Below are positions 1-10,445 of a stretch of DNA of 64,000 nt, in pieces (positions within the stretch are counted from its first letter, which is position 1; each line of letters starts with the position of its first letter). The notes beneath the pieces were generated by a model, which saw nothing but the letters and a program-made list of their open reading frames with translations, was not told the origin of the DNA and ran no database searches. Source of the DNA: Rhodospirillaceae bacterium. Lineage in GTDB: Bacteria > Pseudomonadota > Alphaproteobacteria > Rhodospirillales > Rhodospirillaceae. Position numbers and translations under genes: made by a program. The DNA lies in NCBI GenBank assembly GCA_029243545.1, contig JAQWRV010000027.1:62001-126000 (forward strand), given 5' to 3'.

Positions 1-135
1 TTCTACCGCTTTTACGGCGACTGCTGCAGCGGCCCGGAATGAGGCCAGAGTATTTTCTGGCGCTAGTCTGGGCGCACCGCGATGGCCGACGACCCGAGGA
101 AGAAGACCCATTACCTAAACTTCACTCGAAAAAGA

Positions 136-2292
136 TTAAGCCTCTGCCTCTGCAGGCTTACTCTCTTCCTTTTGGTCACTTTCCTTCCCGTCGATGTCTT
201 CACCTGTGTCTTGATCGACGCGTTTCATTGACAGTTTGACCTTGCCGCGGTCGTCCACGGCCAGGCATTTCACTTTGACTATGTCGCCTTCTTTAACAAT
301 GTCGGACACTTGATTAACGCGATACGGCGCAAGCTCCGAAATGTGAACTAAACCGTCGCGTTTCCCGAGGAAGTTAACGAAGGCGCCGAAGTCCATCAAC
401 TTGACCACTTTACCCGTGTAAATCGTTCCGACTTCCGCCTCAGCGATGATGTCTCGGATGCGGCCCACAGCGTCGTCAGTAGCGGTTTGGTCCGATGAAG
501 CAACTTTCACTGTACCGTCATCTTCGATATCGATCTTACAGCCCGTCTCTTCTTGAATCTCACGGATGACTTTGCCGCCGGTGCCGATGATGTCGCGGAT
601 TTTGTCCTTGGGTACGGCCAGTGTGGTGATGCGTGGTGCATGCCCAGCAACTTGATCACGTGATGACGACAAGGCGCTGGTCATTTCACCTAGGATATGC
701 AGGCGTCCGTCTTTAGCCTGTTTCAGCGCAATATCCATGATGTCGCTGGTGATGGACGTAATTTTGATGTCCATCTGTAAGGATGTGATTCCCTGATCCG
801 TTCCAGCGACCTTGAAATCCATATCGCCAAGATGGTCTTCGTCACCAAGGATATCTGAAAGAATGGCGAAGTCGTCACCTTCTTTGATCAACCCCATGGC
901 GATGCCAGCCACTGGCCGTAGTAAGGGCACACCACCGTCCATCAGAGCCAAAGACGTTCCGCAGACTGTCGCCATGGATGACGACCCATTGGATTCTGTG
1001 ATTTCGGAGACTACGCGTAAAGTGTAGGGAAAATCCTCTTTTGCTGGCAGCAAGGGCCGTATGGCACGCCATGCTAATTTGCCATGGCCGATTTCACGCC
1101 GTCCGGCACCGCCCATGCGACCTGTCTCACCGACGGAATAAGGCGGGAAGTTGTAATGCAGCATGAAGTGTTCGCGGTGTTCACCCTCAAGGGCATCAAT
1201 AATCTGTTCGTCCCGCCCGGTGCCAAGTGTCGCGGTCACGAGGGCTTGAGTTTCGCCACGGGTGAACAAGGCAGAACCGTGAGCGCGCGGTAACACACCA
1301 ACTTCGGCTTCGATTTGACGCACATCGACAGTCGTGCGTTCGTCAATCCGCTGACCAGTTTTCAAGATTTGGCCACGGACAATATTTTTCTCCATGGCCT
1401 TGAGAACTTTATCAGCAACAGCCAGCTCGGCATCATTCTCGCCCAGGCTTTCTATGGCCCTGGCCTTGGCACCTGAGATCGCATTTTGGCGATCCTGTTT
1501 GACTTTAATTTGATAGGCTGCGTCTATGTCACTGGCAAACGCTTTGAATTTCTCTTTGACGACTGAGATTTCAGCGGGAGGTTCAGCCAAATCAAATGGT
1601 TCTTTGGCACACATTTCAGCCAAGTCGATGATACCGGAAATGACCGTCTGCATTTGTTCATGACCATAGGTCACGGCGCCAAGCATGACCTCTTCTGACA
1701 GTTCATTGGCCTGGCTTTCGACCATTAGCACGCCTTCACGCGTGCCGGCGAGAACCAAATCCAATTCTGAATTAGCTACGCTATCCATAGCTGGATTGAG
1801 AATATATTGGTTGTCCTTGTAACCAATCCGGGCAGCGCCTATGGGGCCGAGAAACGGAATACCTGAAATTGTCAGCGCCGCAGAGGCTCCCACTAAAGCG
1901 ATGATATCGGGATCGTTTTCGAGGTCGTGGGACAGCACCGTACAGACTACTTGGGTCTCGTTGCGGTAACTCTCGTGAAACAGAGGCCGGAGTGGCCGGT
2001 CAATCAACCGCGAGGTGAGTGTTTCCTTTTCGGTCGGACGGCCTTCACGCTTAAAAAAGCCGCCCGGAATTTTGCCGGCGGCGAACGTCTTTTCTTGATA
2101 GTTGACTGTGAGGGGAAAGAAGTCGATTCCCTTTTTGGGCTTGCGTTGGCCAACAGCCGTGCACAGCACCGAGGTTTCACCATAAGTCGCGATGACAGAC
2201 CCGTTGGCCTGGCGCGCCATCTTGCCGGTTTCCAAAACCAGCGTCCGTCCGCCCCATTCGATTTCCTTGCGGCATACTTTAAACATAGACAT
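136..2292 (-). CDS. pnp: Polyribonucleotide nucleotidyltransferase (PNPase)
   Basis: Phosphorolytic 3'-5' exoribonuclease of mRNA decay, normally a trimer associated with RNase E in the cytoplasm. The 718-residue product shows two RNase PH domains (the second contains [12 protein letters not shown]), then a KH domain with the [12 protein letters not shown] core near residue 560 and a C-terminal S1 domain ([19 protein letters not shown]), followed by an acidic tail. I place the start at the ATG of [13 protein letters not shown] because an AAGGAA Shine-Dalgarno lies just upstream; a longer reading frame exists but has no family support. It is the last gene of the rimP-to-pnp run, directly after rpsO as in most proteobacteria. 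Length and motifs are complete. Confidence 0.97.
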   Translation of the reverse strand: MSMFKVCRKEIEWGGRTLVLETGKMARQANGSVIATYGETSVLCTAVGQRKPKKGIDFFPLTVNYQEKTFAAGKIPGGFFKREGRPTEKETLTSRLIDRPLRPLFHESYRNETQVVCTVLSHDLENDPDIIALVGASAALTISGIPFLGPIGAARIGYKDNQYILNPAMDSVANSELDLVLAGTREGVLMVESQANELSEEVMLGAVTYGHEQMQTVISGIIDLAEMCAKEPFDLAEPPAEISVVKEKFKAFASDIDAAYQIKVKQDRQNAISGAKARAIESLGENDAELAVADKVLKAMEKNIVRGQILKTGQRIDERTTVDVRQIEAEVGVLPRAHGSALFTRGETQALVTATLGTGRDEQIIDALEGEHREHFMLHYNFPPYSVGETGRMGGAGRREIGHGKLAWRAIRPLLPAKEDFPYTLRVVSEITESNGSSSMATVCGTSLALMDGGVPLLRPVAGIAMGLIKEGDDFAILSDILGDEDHLGDMDFKVAGTDQGITSLQMDIKITSITSDIMDIALKQAKDGRLHILGEMTSALSSSRDQVAGHAPRITTLAVPKDKIRDIIGTGGKVIREIQEETGCKIDIEDDGTVKVASSDQTATDDAVGRIRDIIAEAEVGTIYTGKVVKLMDFGAFVNFLGKRDGLVHISELAPYRVNQVSDIVKEGDIVKVKCLAVDDRGKVKLSMKRVDQDTGEDIDGKESDQKEESKPAEAEA

Positions 2293-2439
2293 ACAAAATT
2301 TCCTTTTCGTACTGGCCGGCACCAAAATGTGCATACCGATCCGTTGAAAGAACGGTTTTCGGTCGGCCTCCTACAGGCAGCGGTAAAATAATAAATCCAC
2401 GTGGCCCACCGACCGCTGCATGTCGGCACATAGCGTCAA

Positions 2440-2471
2440 CCAGCTCCGGCTCATCCGGAAGTGGCCGCTGG
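2440..2471. promoter_or_regulatory. Stem-loop in the rpsO-pnp intergenic region
   Basis: An interrupted hairpin: CCAGC at 2440-2444 pairs with GCTGG at 2467-2471, and TCCGG at 2445-2449 pairs with CCGGA at 2455-2459 around a 5-base loop. It has no T-tract on the minus strand, so a simple terminator is unlikely. In enterobacteria the pnp leader carries an RNase III-processed stem used in autoregulation; an equivalent role here is inference from position only. Confidence 0.4.
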
Positions 2472-2530
2472 TGAATCCGACTTCGGCAGGCCGGGCCATT
2501 GGTGTTTTAGGTTTAGAGAGAACCAAGCTA

Positions 2531-2800
2531 TTAGCGCCTGAGGCCCAAGCTTTTAATCAAAGACTTGTAGCGGCCTTGAGATTTACCCTTGAGGTAATCC
2601 AGCATCCGCCGACGCTGGCCAACCATCATCAAAAGCCCGCGGCGCGAATGGTTATCTTTCGCATGGGTTTTGAGATGGTCTGTAAGATTTTTAATGCGTT
2701 CACTGAGAATGGCCACCTGTACTTCTGGTGAACCGGTATCTCCGTCCTTGGTGGCGTACTCTTTAACCACCTCTTGTTTGCGATCTGCAGTAATCGACAT
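2531..2800 (-). CDS. rpsO: 30S ribosomal protein S15 (uS15)
   Basis: Primary-binding protein of the 30S platform that contacts 16S rRNA helix 22 and intersubunit bridge B4. The 89-residue product has the standard S15 length and the hallmark stretch [20 protein letters not shown], then [20 protein letters not shown] and a C-terminal [12 protein letters not shown]. It starts 15 bases after the truB stop and is followed after about 240 bases by pnp, the usual order. No anomalies. Confidence 0.98.
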   Translation of the reverse strand: MSITADRKQEVVKEYATKDGDTGSPEVQVAILSERIKNLTDHLKTHAKDNHSRRGLLMMVGQRRRMLDYLKGKSQGRYKSLIKSLGLRR

Positions 2801-2815
2801 CGTGTACTCCTGTAG

Positions 2816-3742
2816 TCAGGTGTTTAAAACGCGCACAGGTTTCACCAACCCATTCGCAACCGTGGCCAACGCAACCAATCGATCCCCGCACACCGCCTGA
2901 ACGGCGGCGCCTGGGGTTAACCCGCTTATGGGGGAGCGGCGGGCCACGGCGAACAACGAAACTGATTGACCGTGGCGCATGCGATTGGCCTCTTCTTCCG
3001 TTAAGGCCAATGCCGGGATGTCGTCCAGCACGGTCGAAACAGGGAGAAGGACCTCCGAGTCGGCGGCTTTATGCCCTAAAGCCTCCAGTTTATCCAGTGA
3101 AATTGCCGATTTCTCGTTAAAGACCCCACAGCGGGTGCGCCGCAATTCGGCAATATGCCCATAGGTTCTTAGAGCGTGCGCTAGATCCCGGACCAGAGCA
3201 CGAATATAGGTGCCCTTGCCGCAATCGACCTCGAATTCTGTCCGGTCCGGTCCAATTGTACGGGTCAACTCGAACCGGTCTACCTGAACCGTTCTAGGCT
3301 CAAGGACCACGTCCTTGTCAGCGCGGGCCAGATCGTAAGCCCGCTGGCCCCCAACCTTAATCGCCGAATATTTAGGTGGGACTTGCGCGATACGACCGAT
3401 GAACAAGGGGGCCTTGGCTTCAATCGCTTCAACACTTGGAAGAGTGTCGGAGGTTGCTACAATTTTGCCTTCCCGGTCATCTGTATCTGTTGCTGTGCCC
3501 CAGATCACGTCAAAGCGGTAGGTTTTAGGCATATTCATTGCAAACGAAACCGTCTTCGTCGCTTCACCAAAGGCAAGAGGCAAAATTCCCGTCGCCAGGG
3601 GGTCAAGAGTTCCGCCGTGTCCAGCTTTGGCTGCGTCCAAGATGCGCCGTGCTTTGCCTAGAGCCTGAGTGGAGGTCAGGCCGCTGGGTTTATCCAACGC
3701 AAGCCAGCCACTGATCGCGCGGCCGCGCCGCTTACGTCCCAT
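2816..3742 (-). CDS. truB: tRNA pseudouridine(55) synthase TruB
   Basis: Forms pseudouridine 55 in the T-loop of tRNAs. The 308-residue product has the TruB motif GWLALDKPSGLTS near the N-terminus, the catalytic-Asp region GHGGTLDPLATGILPL, KPPKYSAIKVGGQRAYDLAR-type substrate-binding sequence (here PPKYSAIKVGGQRAYDLAR) and the CGKGTYIRALVRDLA motif, followed by a C-terminal PUA-like part. The chosen ATG (MGRKRRGRAISGW) overlaps the rbfA stop by 11 bases, indicating translational coupling; a longer frame would overlap rbfA much more. Sits between rbfA and rpsO as expected. Confidence 0.96.
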   Translation of the reverse strand: MGRKRRGRAISGWLALDKPSGLTSTQALGKARRILDAAKAGHGGTLDPLATGILPLAFGEATKTVSFAMNMPKTYRFDVIWGTATDTDDREGKIVATSDTLPSVEAIEAKAPLFIGRIAQVPPKYSAIKVGGQRAYDLARADKDVVLEPRTVQVDRFELTRTIGPDRTEFEVDCGKGTYIRALVRDLAHALRTYGHIAELRRTRCGVFNEKSAISLDKLEALGHKAADSEVLLPVSTVLDDIPALALTEEEANRMRHGQSVSLFAVARRSPISGLTPGAAVQAVCGDRLVALATVANGLVKPVRVLNT

Positions 3743-4178
3743 GTCCGTTGCTTTCCTGCTTATCGTTCGATTCAAGAGGGGTGTGGTTATCGACACCTTC
3801 TAAATCGCGAGCAACGTCAGGGCGGTGCAAGAGAGATTCTATGTGACCCGCTTCATCAAAGGTGGTGTCGGCCGCAAAACGAAATTCCGGCAAGAATCTT
3901 AACTGCACGCGACGCGAAACTTCACGGCGAAGAAAAGACTTCACGCGCTCGAGGCCCGCCAATATTTCTGCCATATCGCCGCCACCTAAGGGCGTGACAT
4001 ACACCGTTGCATGTTTGAGGTTAGGGCTGGATTCAACCTCGGTTACTGTCAAATTCACATCCCTTAGCGACGGGTTTTGAAAGGTTTCCCGTTCAAGAAT
4101 TTCTGCTAACGCGTGGCGTAAAATTTCGCCCACGCGTAACTGCCGCTGGCTTGGCGGTTTGGCTCGGCCTTTTGCCAT
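3732..4178 (-). CDS. rbfA: Ribosome-binding factor A
   Basis: Small KH-type protein that binds immature 30S subunits near 16S helix 1 and is needed for cold adaptation and 5' end processing. The 148-residue product has the family N-terminus SQRQLRVGEILRHALAEIL, the LTVTEVESSPNLKHATVYV strand region and FLRREVSRRVQLRFLPEFRF with the D-(T)-x-FD-E-A-x-H-I-x-x-L-L motif after it (TTFDEAGHIESLLH). The tail after residue 125 is hydrophilic and variable, as in alphaproteobacteria. Starts 47 bases after infB and overlaps truB. Confidence 0.96.
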   Translation of the reverse strand: MAKGRAKPPSQRQLRVGEILRHALAEILERETFQNPSLRDVNLTVTEVESSPNLKHATVYVTPLGGGDMAEILAGLERVKSFLRREVSRRVQLRFLPEFRFAADTTFDEAGHIESLLHRPDVARDLEGVDNHTPLESNDKQESNGHGT

Positions 4179-4225
4179 GGGATCATCCTGTCACGCGGTG
4201 CCAAATCACTGGCGCCGGTTACACT

Positions 4226-6754
4226 CTAAAGTTCGGTTGCGACTTCCTCGAGTTCAAAGCACTCGATGCGGTCTTTAACTTGAATATCCTGATAATTTGC
4301 AAATGCTGCACCGCACTCAGTACCTTCGCGGACATCCTTTACGTCGTCCTTGAAACGCTTGAGTTGCGATAAATCACCTTCGTGAATTACAACGTCGTCG
4401 CGTAAAAGCCGGACTTTGGATCCGCGTTTGATTTGGCCTTCCGTGACCATGCAACCCGCAATCTTGCCTACTTTTGATACCATGAAGACTTCCCTAATCT
4501 CAGCATAGCCAAGGAAGTTTTCGCGGTATCTGGGAGCTAAACGTCCAGAGAGCACAGCCTTAATATCATCGGCGACGTTATAGATAATTGAATAGTAGCG
4601 AACATCCACGCTGTCGCGTTTGGCCAATTCCCGCGCTTGCGAATTCGCCCGTACGTTAAATCCTATTATGACGGCTTTTGAGGCTATCGCTAAAGTAATG
4701 TCTGATTCATTGATCGGCCCGACAGCGCCGTGGATAACTTTAACGTGCGCATTTTCTGTGCCGATCTTTTCTAATGTGCCGGTCAATGCCTCAACCGACC
4801 CTTGCACATCAGCTTTGATCACCACAGGCATGTCTTCGTTTTGACCAGCCTGAATCTTGGCAAACATTTGTTCCATCGTTGATGCGCCGCTGGCTGCCAC
4901 CGAGTCACGGCTCTTGCGAATCCGGAAATCCGCAACCTCACGAGCCCGTGCTTCATCGTCGACGACAATAAAGTCATCACCAGCATGTGGCGTGCCGCTA
5001 AACCCAAGCACTTCAACAGGTGCGGACGGCAATGCAGACTTGATTTGCTTGTTTTGATCATTGACCAAAGCCCGCACCCTGCCCCACTCGCTGCCAGATA
5101 CGAATATGTCGCCCACTTGCAATGTACCGCGCTGGACAAGGACAGTTGCAACTGAACCTTTGCCCTTTTCCATCTTGGCTTCCACTACGACAGCTTCTGC
5201 GGCGCGGTCTGGGTTGGCCTTAAGGTCGAGAAGTTCTGACTGAAGGTGAATGGCTTCGAGTAATTTGTCGAGGTTGGTCCCTTCCGTAGCAGACACTTCA
5301 ACCGTCAGGGTTTCTCCACCCATTTCTTCTACAACAACCTCATGACTCAGAAGTTCCTGCCGGACGCGATCTGGACTTGCTTCGGGTTTGTCCATTTTAT
5401 TGATGGCAACAATCATCGGCACTTCAGCCGCCTTTGCATGCTTAATGGCTTCGATTGTCTGCGGCATTATGCCGTCATCGGCTGCGACCACCAATACGAC
5501 GATATCCGTCACCTTGGCGCCGCGCGCGCGCATTGACGTAAACGCTTCATGGCCGGGCGTGTCGAGGAAAGTAATCTGTCTGTTGCCGTCCAAACGCACT
5601 TGGTACGCACCTATGTGCTGGGTAATTCCTCCCGCTTCTCCGGACGCCACATCACTGGCACGCAGTGCATCGAGTAACGAGGTTTTGCCATGATCAACAT
5701 GACCCATAACGGTTACAACGGGGGGGCGCTCGGCCGTAGCATTTTCATCGTCTGGCCCCGCACTCAATCCTTCGAGCACATCGTCTTCAGCAACGCGTTT
5801 AATTTTGTGACCAAATTCCTGAGCCACTAATTCTGCGGTATCTGCATCAATGACTTCGTTAATCGTGGCCATTATACCAAGCTTCATCAATGTTTTAACG
5901 ACGTTGCCTGAACGCTCGGCCATGCGGTTTGAGAACTCTTGAACCGTTATGTTTTCCGGAACAATGACCTCGCGAATGATTTTTTCAGAAGACATAGAAG
6001 CCTTCTGTTGTTGCGTCTGTTTGCGCCGCTCTTTCTCTTGAGCGCGTTTCAGGGCTGCAACGCTCCGACCACGATCGACACGGTCGTCGCCTTCTAAAGC
6101 TGCGCTGATGGTTAGCTTACCGGAGCGGCGCCGTTGGTCACCTTTCTTCGCTGCCGGCTGTTTATGGCCCGTTTTGGACTTCTTGGCTGTTTTTAAACTT
6201 TCACTTTCCTCATCTTCAGTCACGCGCCGACTGGCGGGAACACGTGCTGCGGGACGTTCGGCATCGGGAATGACTGTTACGACCGGGGCAACTTCTTCCT
6301 TAGGTGGTTCAGCACTTGATTTGCCGGCGTCAGATTCACCTTGCCCTTGCTCAATAGCCGCACCGGACCGTGTTTCTTCAGCCACACCTGCTTGTCTGAC
6401 CTCTTCTATTACACGTCGCTCTTCTTCTTCAAGGCGCTCCGCCTCTTCACCACGCTTGGCGTCTTGAAGAACCTTAAGCCTGTGCGCCTTTTCCTCTTCG
6501 CTTAACTTTCTTTGGACCGTATCAGCTGCTTCTTCGGCAATCGGTTTTTTCGCTGCGGCCGTCGGTTTAACTTTAACCTCTTGGACTTTGCCGTCGGCGC
6601 CAATTTCAAATTGCCGCTTCCGCTTCCGCTCAACTTGAACGACTTTGCTACGGCCATGCGAAAAGCTTTGCCGGACTTGCCCAGTCTCGACTGTCATTTT
6701 TAACTCTAGCTTGCCGCGACCCAAGGTCAGTGGCTTTTTCGCTTCATTCGACAT
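4226..6754 (-). CDS. infB: Translation initiation factor IF-2
   Basis: GTPase that delivers fMet-tRNA to the ribosomal P site and promotes subunit joining. The 842-residue product has a long, charged, low-complexity N-terminal region typical of alphaproteobacterial IF-2, an IF2_N segment ([20 protein letters not shown]), and the G domain from about residue 345 with [14 protein letters not shown] (G1), DTPGHEAF (G3) and NKMDKP (G4), then the beta-barrel and C2 domains. Start set at [19 protein letters not shown], the conserved alphaproteobacterial N-terminus; an upstream TTG in the same frame is less likely. Between the ylxR/L7Ae fusion and rbfA. Confidence 0.97.
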   Translation of the reverse strand: MSNEAKKPLTLGRGKLELKMTVETGQVRQSFSHGRSKVVQVERKRKRQFEIGADGKVQEVKVKPTAAAKKPIAEEAADTVQRKLSEEEKAHRLKVLQDAKRGEEAERLEEEERRVIEEVRQAGVAEETRSGAAIEQGQGESDAGKSSAEPPKEEVAPVVTVIPDAERPAARVPASRRVTEDEESESLKTAKKSKTGHKQPAAKKGDQRRRSGKLTISAALEGDDRVDRGRSVAALKRAQEKERRKQTQQQKASMSSEKIIREVIVPENITVQEFSNRMAERSGNVVKTLMKLGIMATINEVIDADTAELVAQEFGHKIKRVAEDDVLEGLSAGPDDENATAERPPVVTVMGHVDHGKTSLLDALRASDVASGEAGGITQHIGAYQVRLDGNRQITFLDTPGHEAFTSMRARGAKVTDIVVLVVAADDGIMPQTIEAIKHAKAAEVPMIVAINKMDKPEASPDRVRQELLSHEVVVEEMGGETLTVEVSATEGTNLDKLLEAIHLQSELLDLKANPDRAAEAVVVEAKMEKGKGSVATVLVQRGTLQVGDIFVSGSEWGRVRALVNDQNKQIKSALPSAPVEVLGFSGTPHAGDDFIVVDDEARAREVADFRIRKSRDSVAASGASTMEQMFAKIQAGQNEDMPVVIKADVQGSVEALTGTLEKIGTENAHVKVIHGAVGPINESDITLAIASKAVIIGFNVRANSQARELAKRDSVDVRYYSIIYNVADDIKAVLSGRLAPRYRENFLGYAEIREVFMVSKVGKIAGCMVTEGQIKRGSKVRLLRDDVVIHEGDLSQLKRFKDDVKDVREGTECGAAFANYQDIQVKDRIECFELEEVATEL

Positions 6755-6796
6755 ACAGTTCCATACCAATCCGCTCGCGAAGGGTTACGCCCCCGG

Positions 6797-7459
6797 TTAC
6801 ACGTTCCTATCCTGCAGTCCAGCAGTGTTAACGCCGCGCAAACGGTTCACATCGCTGTGCAAGACATTCGTCAATTTATCAGCGCTCAAAGCCACGTGGA
6901 CCAAATGATCCCGGCCAAGCGCCTGGCCTAATTCAAATCCGGTAAAGCCATCAACTACCGGAACGCCCGGAGCGATCTCCGTAATTTTTCGCCGCCCGTC
7001 CGCCGATCCATCCGACGCTTCCAAAAGTAGCGCAGCTTGCCCAGACTTAATATGAGCGCGCACCTGCTCAAAACCCATTACCACCAGCCCGGCTCTCCGG
7101 GCCAGTCCAAGACGATCAAGGCAACGGCGTTTGAGGCCTGCCGCGACCAAGTTCGTAAGACCCTCTGGCACCTCTACAGAATGCCGGGTGGCCTTGGAAA
7201 ATAATCGTTTGGACGCAGCTGCGTCTATCATATCCCGCTCAGCCTTTAACCACAAACCCCGGCCCGGCAATCGTTCCGTGGCGTCAAACACCACCTGATT
7301 CGCCGGATTGATGACGAATCTCAGCAAATCAGTCTTTGGCAGCCGCTCGCCACTGACCAGACAGCAGCGCACTGAACCACCATCTTCCTCCTGAGTATCG
7401 ATGGTATCGGCAGGCATCGCAGGCTCTTGTTCTGTGAGGATGGGATAGGCGTAGGTCAC
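6797..7459 (-). CDS. YlxR (DUF448) and L7Ae-like fusion RNA-binding protein
   Basis: Predicted RNA-binding protein of the nusA-infB operon. The N-terminal half (about 30-105) matches the YlxR/DUF448 family: RCCLVSGERLPKTDLLRFV and LPGRGLWLKAERDMIDAA. The second half (about 115-205) looks like a ribosomal L7Ae/YlxQ domain: DRLGLARRAGLVVMGFEQV, KSGQAALLLEASDGS and GFELGQALGRDHLVHVAL. The two are separate genes in Firmicutes and fused in alphaproteobacteria. The GTG start overlaps the nusA TGA (GTGA), implying coupling; an internal ATG at 7417 is an alternative start. YlxR has been linked to RNase P modulation in Gram-positives; the role here is inference. Confidence 0.9.
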   Translation of the reverse strand: MTYAYPILTEQEPAMPADTIDTQEEDGGSVRCCLVSGERLPKTDLLRFVINPANQVVFDATERLPGRGLWLKAERDMIDAAASKRLFSKATRHSVEVPEGLTNLVAAGLKRRCLDRLGLARRAGLVVMGFEQVRAHIKSGQAALLLEASDGSADGRRKITEIAPGVPVVDGFTGFELGQALGRDHLVHVALSADKLTNVLHSDVNRLRGVNTAGLQDRNV

Positions 7460-9045
7460 GCGGTTTCCGGCTCCTCCGCAGATTTTTCTGCTTCATCGCC
7501 CTGAGCAGCCTCTTCGGTCACCTCTTCACCTTCGAACCAATGCGCCCGTGCCGCCATAATCATGGCGTCGGCCTGTTCCATGCTTAGAACGCCGACCCCG
7601 AGAATGTCGATCAGTTCATCCGAAGCCAGATCTGCCAAGTCGTCGCGGGTTTTAATGTCGTTCTCACCGAGTGTGAGAATTGTCTCAATCTCGAGTCCTT
7701 CGATATCGGCATTGAGCAGGTCTTTAGCTACACCGATTTCGCTCAGCTTCTGCATGAGCTTTTGGTTCTGCTCCTCAATATAAGCCTGAGCCCGGACTTT
7801 GAGCTCAACGGATATGCCTTCAGCAAACCCTTCGATGGAATCCAGCTCGTTGTCGGGTACAAAAGCGACTTCCTCGACGGACGTGAATCCTTCCGTCACC
7901 AGGAGATGGGCGATAACGTCGTCGACGTCCAGGGCGTCGATGAACGCCTTCGAGCGGGAGTGAAATTCTTCCTGACGCCGAGCGCTTTCTTCGTCTTCCG
8001 TAAGAATGTCGATTGTCCAGCCCGTTAAATGTGATGCTAGGCGAACATTTTGACCACGGCGGCCAATGGCAAGAGACAATTGATCGTCGGGCACGACAAC
8101 CTCAATGCGGCCTGAGTCCTCATCCAGTACAACCTTACTGACTTCAGCCGGGGCGAGGCCGTTAACGACAAAGGTTGCCGGGTCCTCATTCCACTGAATG
8201 ATATCGATTTTCTCACCTTGAAGTTCCGCAACGACAGCTTGAACTCGGCTGCCACGCATACCGACACAGGCACCAACTGGGTCAATGGAATTGTCTTTTG
8301 AAATGACGGCAATTTTAGCCCGGCTGCCTGGATCTCTCGCAACAGCCTTAATTTCAATGATGCTGTCATAAATTTCTGGCACTTCTTGGGCAAATAACAT
8401 GGCCATGAATTCCGGACATGTGCGCGACAGAAAAATTTGCGGCCCCCGCGCTTCTTCACGCACATCAATAATGTAGGCCCGCACGCGTTCGCCATTCTTG
8501 AAATGTTCTCGTGGTATTAAATCATCACGGCGTAACAAACCTTCGGCGCGGCCTAAGTCGACAACGACATTGCCGAATTCAACGCGCTTAACCAGGCCGT
8601 TGACGATTTCGCCCACGCGCCCCTTGTATTCTTCATATTGCCGTGCGCGCTCTGCTTCCCGCACACGCTGGACAATTACTTGTTTCGCCATTTGTGAAGA
8701 AATACGGCCAAAATCAATGGGTGGGAGCGCATCTATGAGGAATTCACCGATTTCCGTATCGTCTTTTTTGCGCTTCGCCTGCTCCAGAGTCACCTGGGTG
8801 TTCTCGTCTTCAACAGCCTCCTCATTTTCCATCACTTCCAAATATTGCGACAACCGGATCTCTCCGGTCTTGCGGTCAATGGCTGCGCGTATGTCTTTTT
8901 CCTGTCCGTACTTGGAGCGGCCAGCCTTTTGGATCGCCTGCTCCATAATGACGAAGACTTCTTCACGCTCGATAGACTTGTCGCGGGCAACCGTATCTGC
9001 CACCTGAATGAGTTCGGGCCGGGGCATGGCGATGCTTTGGGACAT
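7456..9045 (-). CDS. nusA: Transcription termination/antitermination protein NusA
   Basis: RNA polymerase-associated factor governing pausing, termination and antitermination. The 529-residue product has the N-terminal RNAP-binding domain, an S1 domain around 135-200 (GRVGEIVNGLVKRVEFGNVV), KH1 and KH2 (VGACVGMRGSRVQAVVAELQ, SLAIGRRGQNVRLASHLTGW), then two acidic helix-hairpin-helix repeats (VTEGFTSVEEVAFVPDNEL and the similar LADLASDELIDILG region) and an acidic tail. Lies between rimP and the ylxR/L7Ae fusion, overlapping the latter by 4 bases. Confidence 0.97.
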   Translation of the reverse strand: MSQSIAMPRPELIQVADTVARDKSIEREEVFVIMEQAIQKAGRSKYGQEKDIRAAIDRKTGEIRLSQYLEVMENEEAVEDENTQVTLEQAKRKKDDTEIGEFLIDALPPIDFGRISSQMAKQVIVQRVREAERARQYEEYKGRVGEIVNGLVKRVEFGNVVVDLGRAEGLLRRDDLIPREHFKNGERVRAYIIDVREEARGPQIFLSRTCPEFMAMLFAQEVPEIYDSIIEIKAVARDPGSRAKIAVISKDNSIDPVGACVGMRGSRVQAVVAELQGEKIDIIQWNEDPATFVVNGLAPAEVSKVVLDEDSGRIEVVVPDDQLSLAIGRRGQNVRLASHLTGWTIDILTEDEESARRQEEFHSRSKAFIDALDVDDVIAHLLVTEGFTSVEEVAFVPDNELDSIEGFAEGISVELKVRAQAYIEEQNQKLMQKLSEIGVAKDLLNADIEGLEIETILTLGENDIKTRDDLADLASDELIDILGVGVLSMEQADAMIMAARAHWFEGEEVTEEAAQGDEAEKSAEEPETA

Positions 9046-9076
9046 GGTTCTTAGCTCACTGTGGTTTGAAGTGCGT

Positions 9077-9571
9077 TTAACTGTTGTTGTTAGCTTTTGT
9101 AGCGATTAAGTCGTTGTTTAAGACAAGCTGGGCTTTGCTGATCTCGGACAAAGGCAGAGAGACTTTCTCTTCGTCTATCGTCATCATCACAAATTCGTCC
9201 GGTGACAGTCCATCAAGTGTGCCGAGGAATTTTTTTTGTCCTTCAATCGGCCGGCTGGTTTGAATCTTTACTTCGTATCCGACAAACGTTGTAAAGTCTT
9301 TTGCTCGCGTTAGGGGCCTGTCGATTCCGGCTGAACTGACCTCAAGGTTGTACTGACCTTCAATGGGGTCTTCAGCTTCGAAAACATCAGACAGAGTAGT
9401 GCTGATGGATGTGCAGTCGTCGATGTTTATCTGATCGCCGTCGAGTCGATCCGCCATCACCTGCAGGCAGCGTCGGCCACCTTCTCCTGTAATGGCGACC
9501 CTCACCACTTCAAAGCCCATAGACTCCAAAGTGGGAGAGATCTTCTCTTCCAGCCACGTCAATCGTTCCAT
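9077..9571 (-). CDS. rimP: Ribosome maturation factor RimP
   Basis: Factor needed for 30S subunit maturation. The 164-residue product has the RimP pattern LESMGFEVVRVAITGEGGRR, the DDCTSISTTLSDVFEAEDPI motif, and YNLEVSSAGIDRPLTRAKDF, which is the family signature, followed by a C-terminal Sm-like barrel. First gene of the nusA operon; preceded by a minus-strand terminator at about 9632-9655 that separates it from metK-trmB. Start ATG (MERLTWLEEKI) fits family length. Confidence 0.95.
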   Translation of the reverse strand: MERLTWLEEKISPTLESMGFEVVRVAITGEGGRRCLQVMADRLDGDQINIDDCTSISTTLSDVFEAEDPIEGQYNLEVSSAGIDRPLTRAKDFTTFVGYEVKIQTSRPIEGQKKFLGTLDGLSPDEFVMMTIDEEKVSLPLSEISKAQLVLNNDLIATKANNNS

Positions 9572-9631
9572 CGCGATCGCTAACCTTCAGGCGTTGCTAT
9601 CAGTCCGGTTAAAAACCAGGTTCCAGAAACA

Positions 9632-9655
9632 AAAAAAGTGGGCCATTGGCCCACT
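9632..9655 (-). terminator. Rho-independent terminator after trmB
   Basis: A 7-bp perfect stem (GTGGGCC at 9639-9645 and GGCCCAC at 9649-9655, loop of 3) followed on the minus strand by seven T residues (9632-9638). It lies downstream of trmB and upstream of rimP, so it should end the metK-trmB transcript. Confidence 0.85.
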
Positions 9656-9731
9656 CCTCAAGTCATCTGACATGTGAAGTTCGATGACACCATATAATCG
9701 GATTCCTGGCCCTAAGCAAGGCTTTTGCCAA

Positions 9732-10445
9732 TTAGAAGACGGTCTTGGCAAAGGTGAAATATGATGGTTTTCGCCCTGCTCGTATGGCTTTCTCCTCGTA
9801 ACGTGTTGCTACGGCATCGGCCGGTCCGGTGCGCCAATCGGCCGAACCCGTGACCAGCCACTCAAAACAAGGGTGGACCGGCCCGTGTTGCAGGCACCAA
9901 CGGGCGTATGCGGGATGGTCCGTGGCTATGCGGAGTTCCGCACCGGGAGACATAACCTGTGCCAGCGCCGTTAGGGTCTCAGGGCAGATAAAGCGTCTTT
10001 TAGCGTGCTTCGATTTGGGCCATGGGTCGGGGTAGAGCAGAAAAACACGTGCCAGGCTGCCTTTTGCTAGAGCCGGAAGGAGCGCACGAACGTCGTCATC
10101 AAAAATGCGGACATTCGTTAGCTGTTTCTCTTCGCAATGCCTCAGTAATGAGGCAATGCCGTTCTCGAAGACCTCAGCGCCAATAAAGCCGACGTTCTGA
10201 TGTGTATTGGCCTGCGCTGCTAAATGCTCACCGCCCCCGTATCCGATTTCCAGCCACATTGCGTCAACCATGTCTGTGAAAAGGGCTTTAGGCGTAATCG
10301 GCACCCCTTCTTTATCAATATCGATCCGTATAGATGAAAGCGCGCGGTCGAGTAACGCTTGACGACTGGGTCGGAGACGTTTGCCTTTACGTCGGCCATA
10401 AAGGCGTAACGATTGCCGGGCAGACGTGAGCGCGTTGTTAGACAC
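9732..10445 (-). CDS. trmB: tRNA (guanine-N7-)-methyltransferase
   Basis: SAM-dependent enzyme making m7G46 in tRNA variable loops. The product of about 237 residues has the SAM-binding [16 protein letters not shown], the [13 protein letters not shown] segment, the [17 protein letters not shown] signature of TrmB and the C-terminal [20 protein letters not shown] with the family's T-x-(Y/F)-E motif. I chose the GTG inside the last codons of metK ([20 protein letters not shown]); a TTG 15 bases further upstream is also in frame. Overlap of 8 bases with metK implies co-expression. Confidence 0.94.
   Translation of the reverse strand: MSNNALTSARQSLRLYGRRKGKRLRPSRQALLDRALSSIRIDIDKEGVPITPKALFTDMVDAMWLEIGYGGGEHLAAQANTHQNVGFIGAEVFENGIASLLRHCEEKQLTNVRIFDDDVRALLPALAKGSLARVFLLYPDPWPKSKHAKRRFICPETLTALAQVMSPGAELRIATDHPAYARWCLQHGPVHPCFEWLVTGSADWRTGPADAVATRYEEKAIRAGRKPSYFTFAKTVF

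Noticed and set aside
1-135. Coding region on the plus strand at the window start and a terminator after pnp
   Set aside because: The short plus-strand frame overlaps the pnp tail antisense and has no recognisable features; no stem with T-tract was found after the pnp stop.
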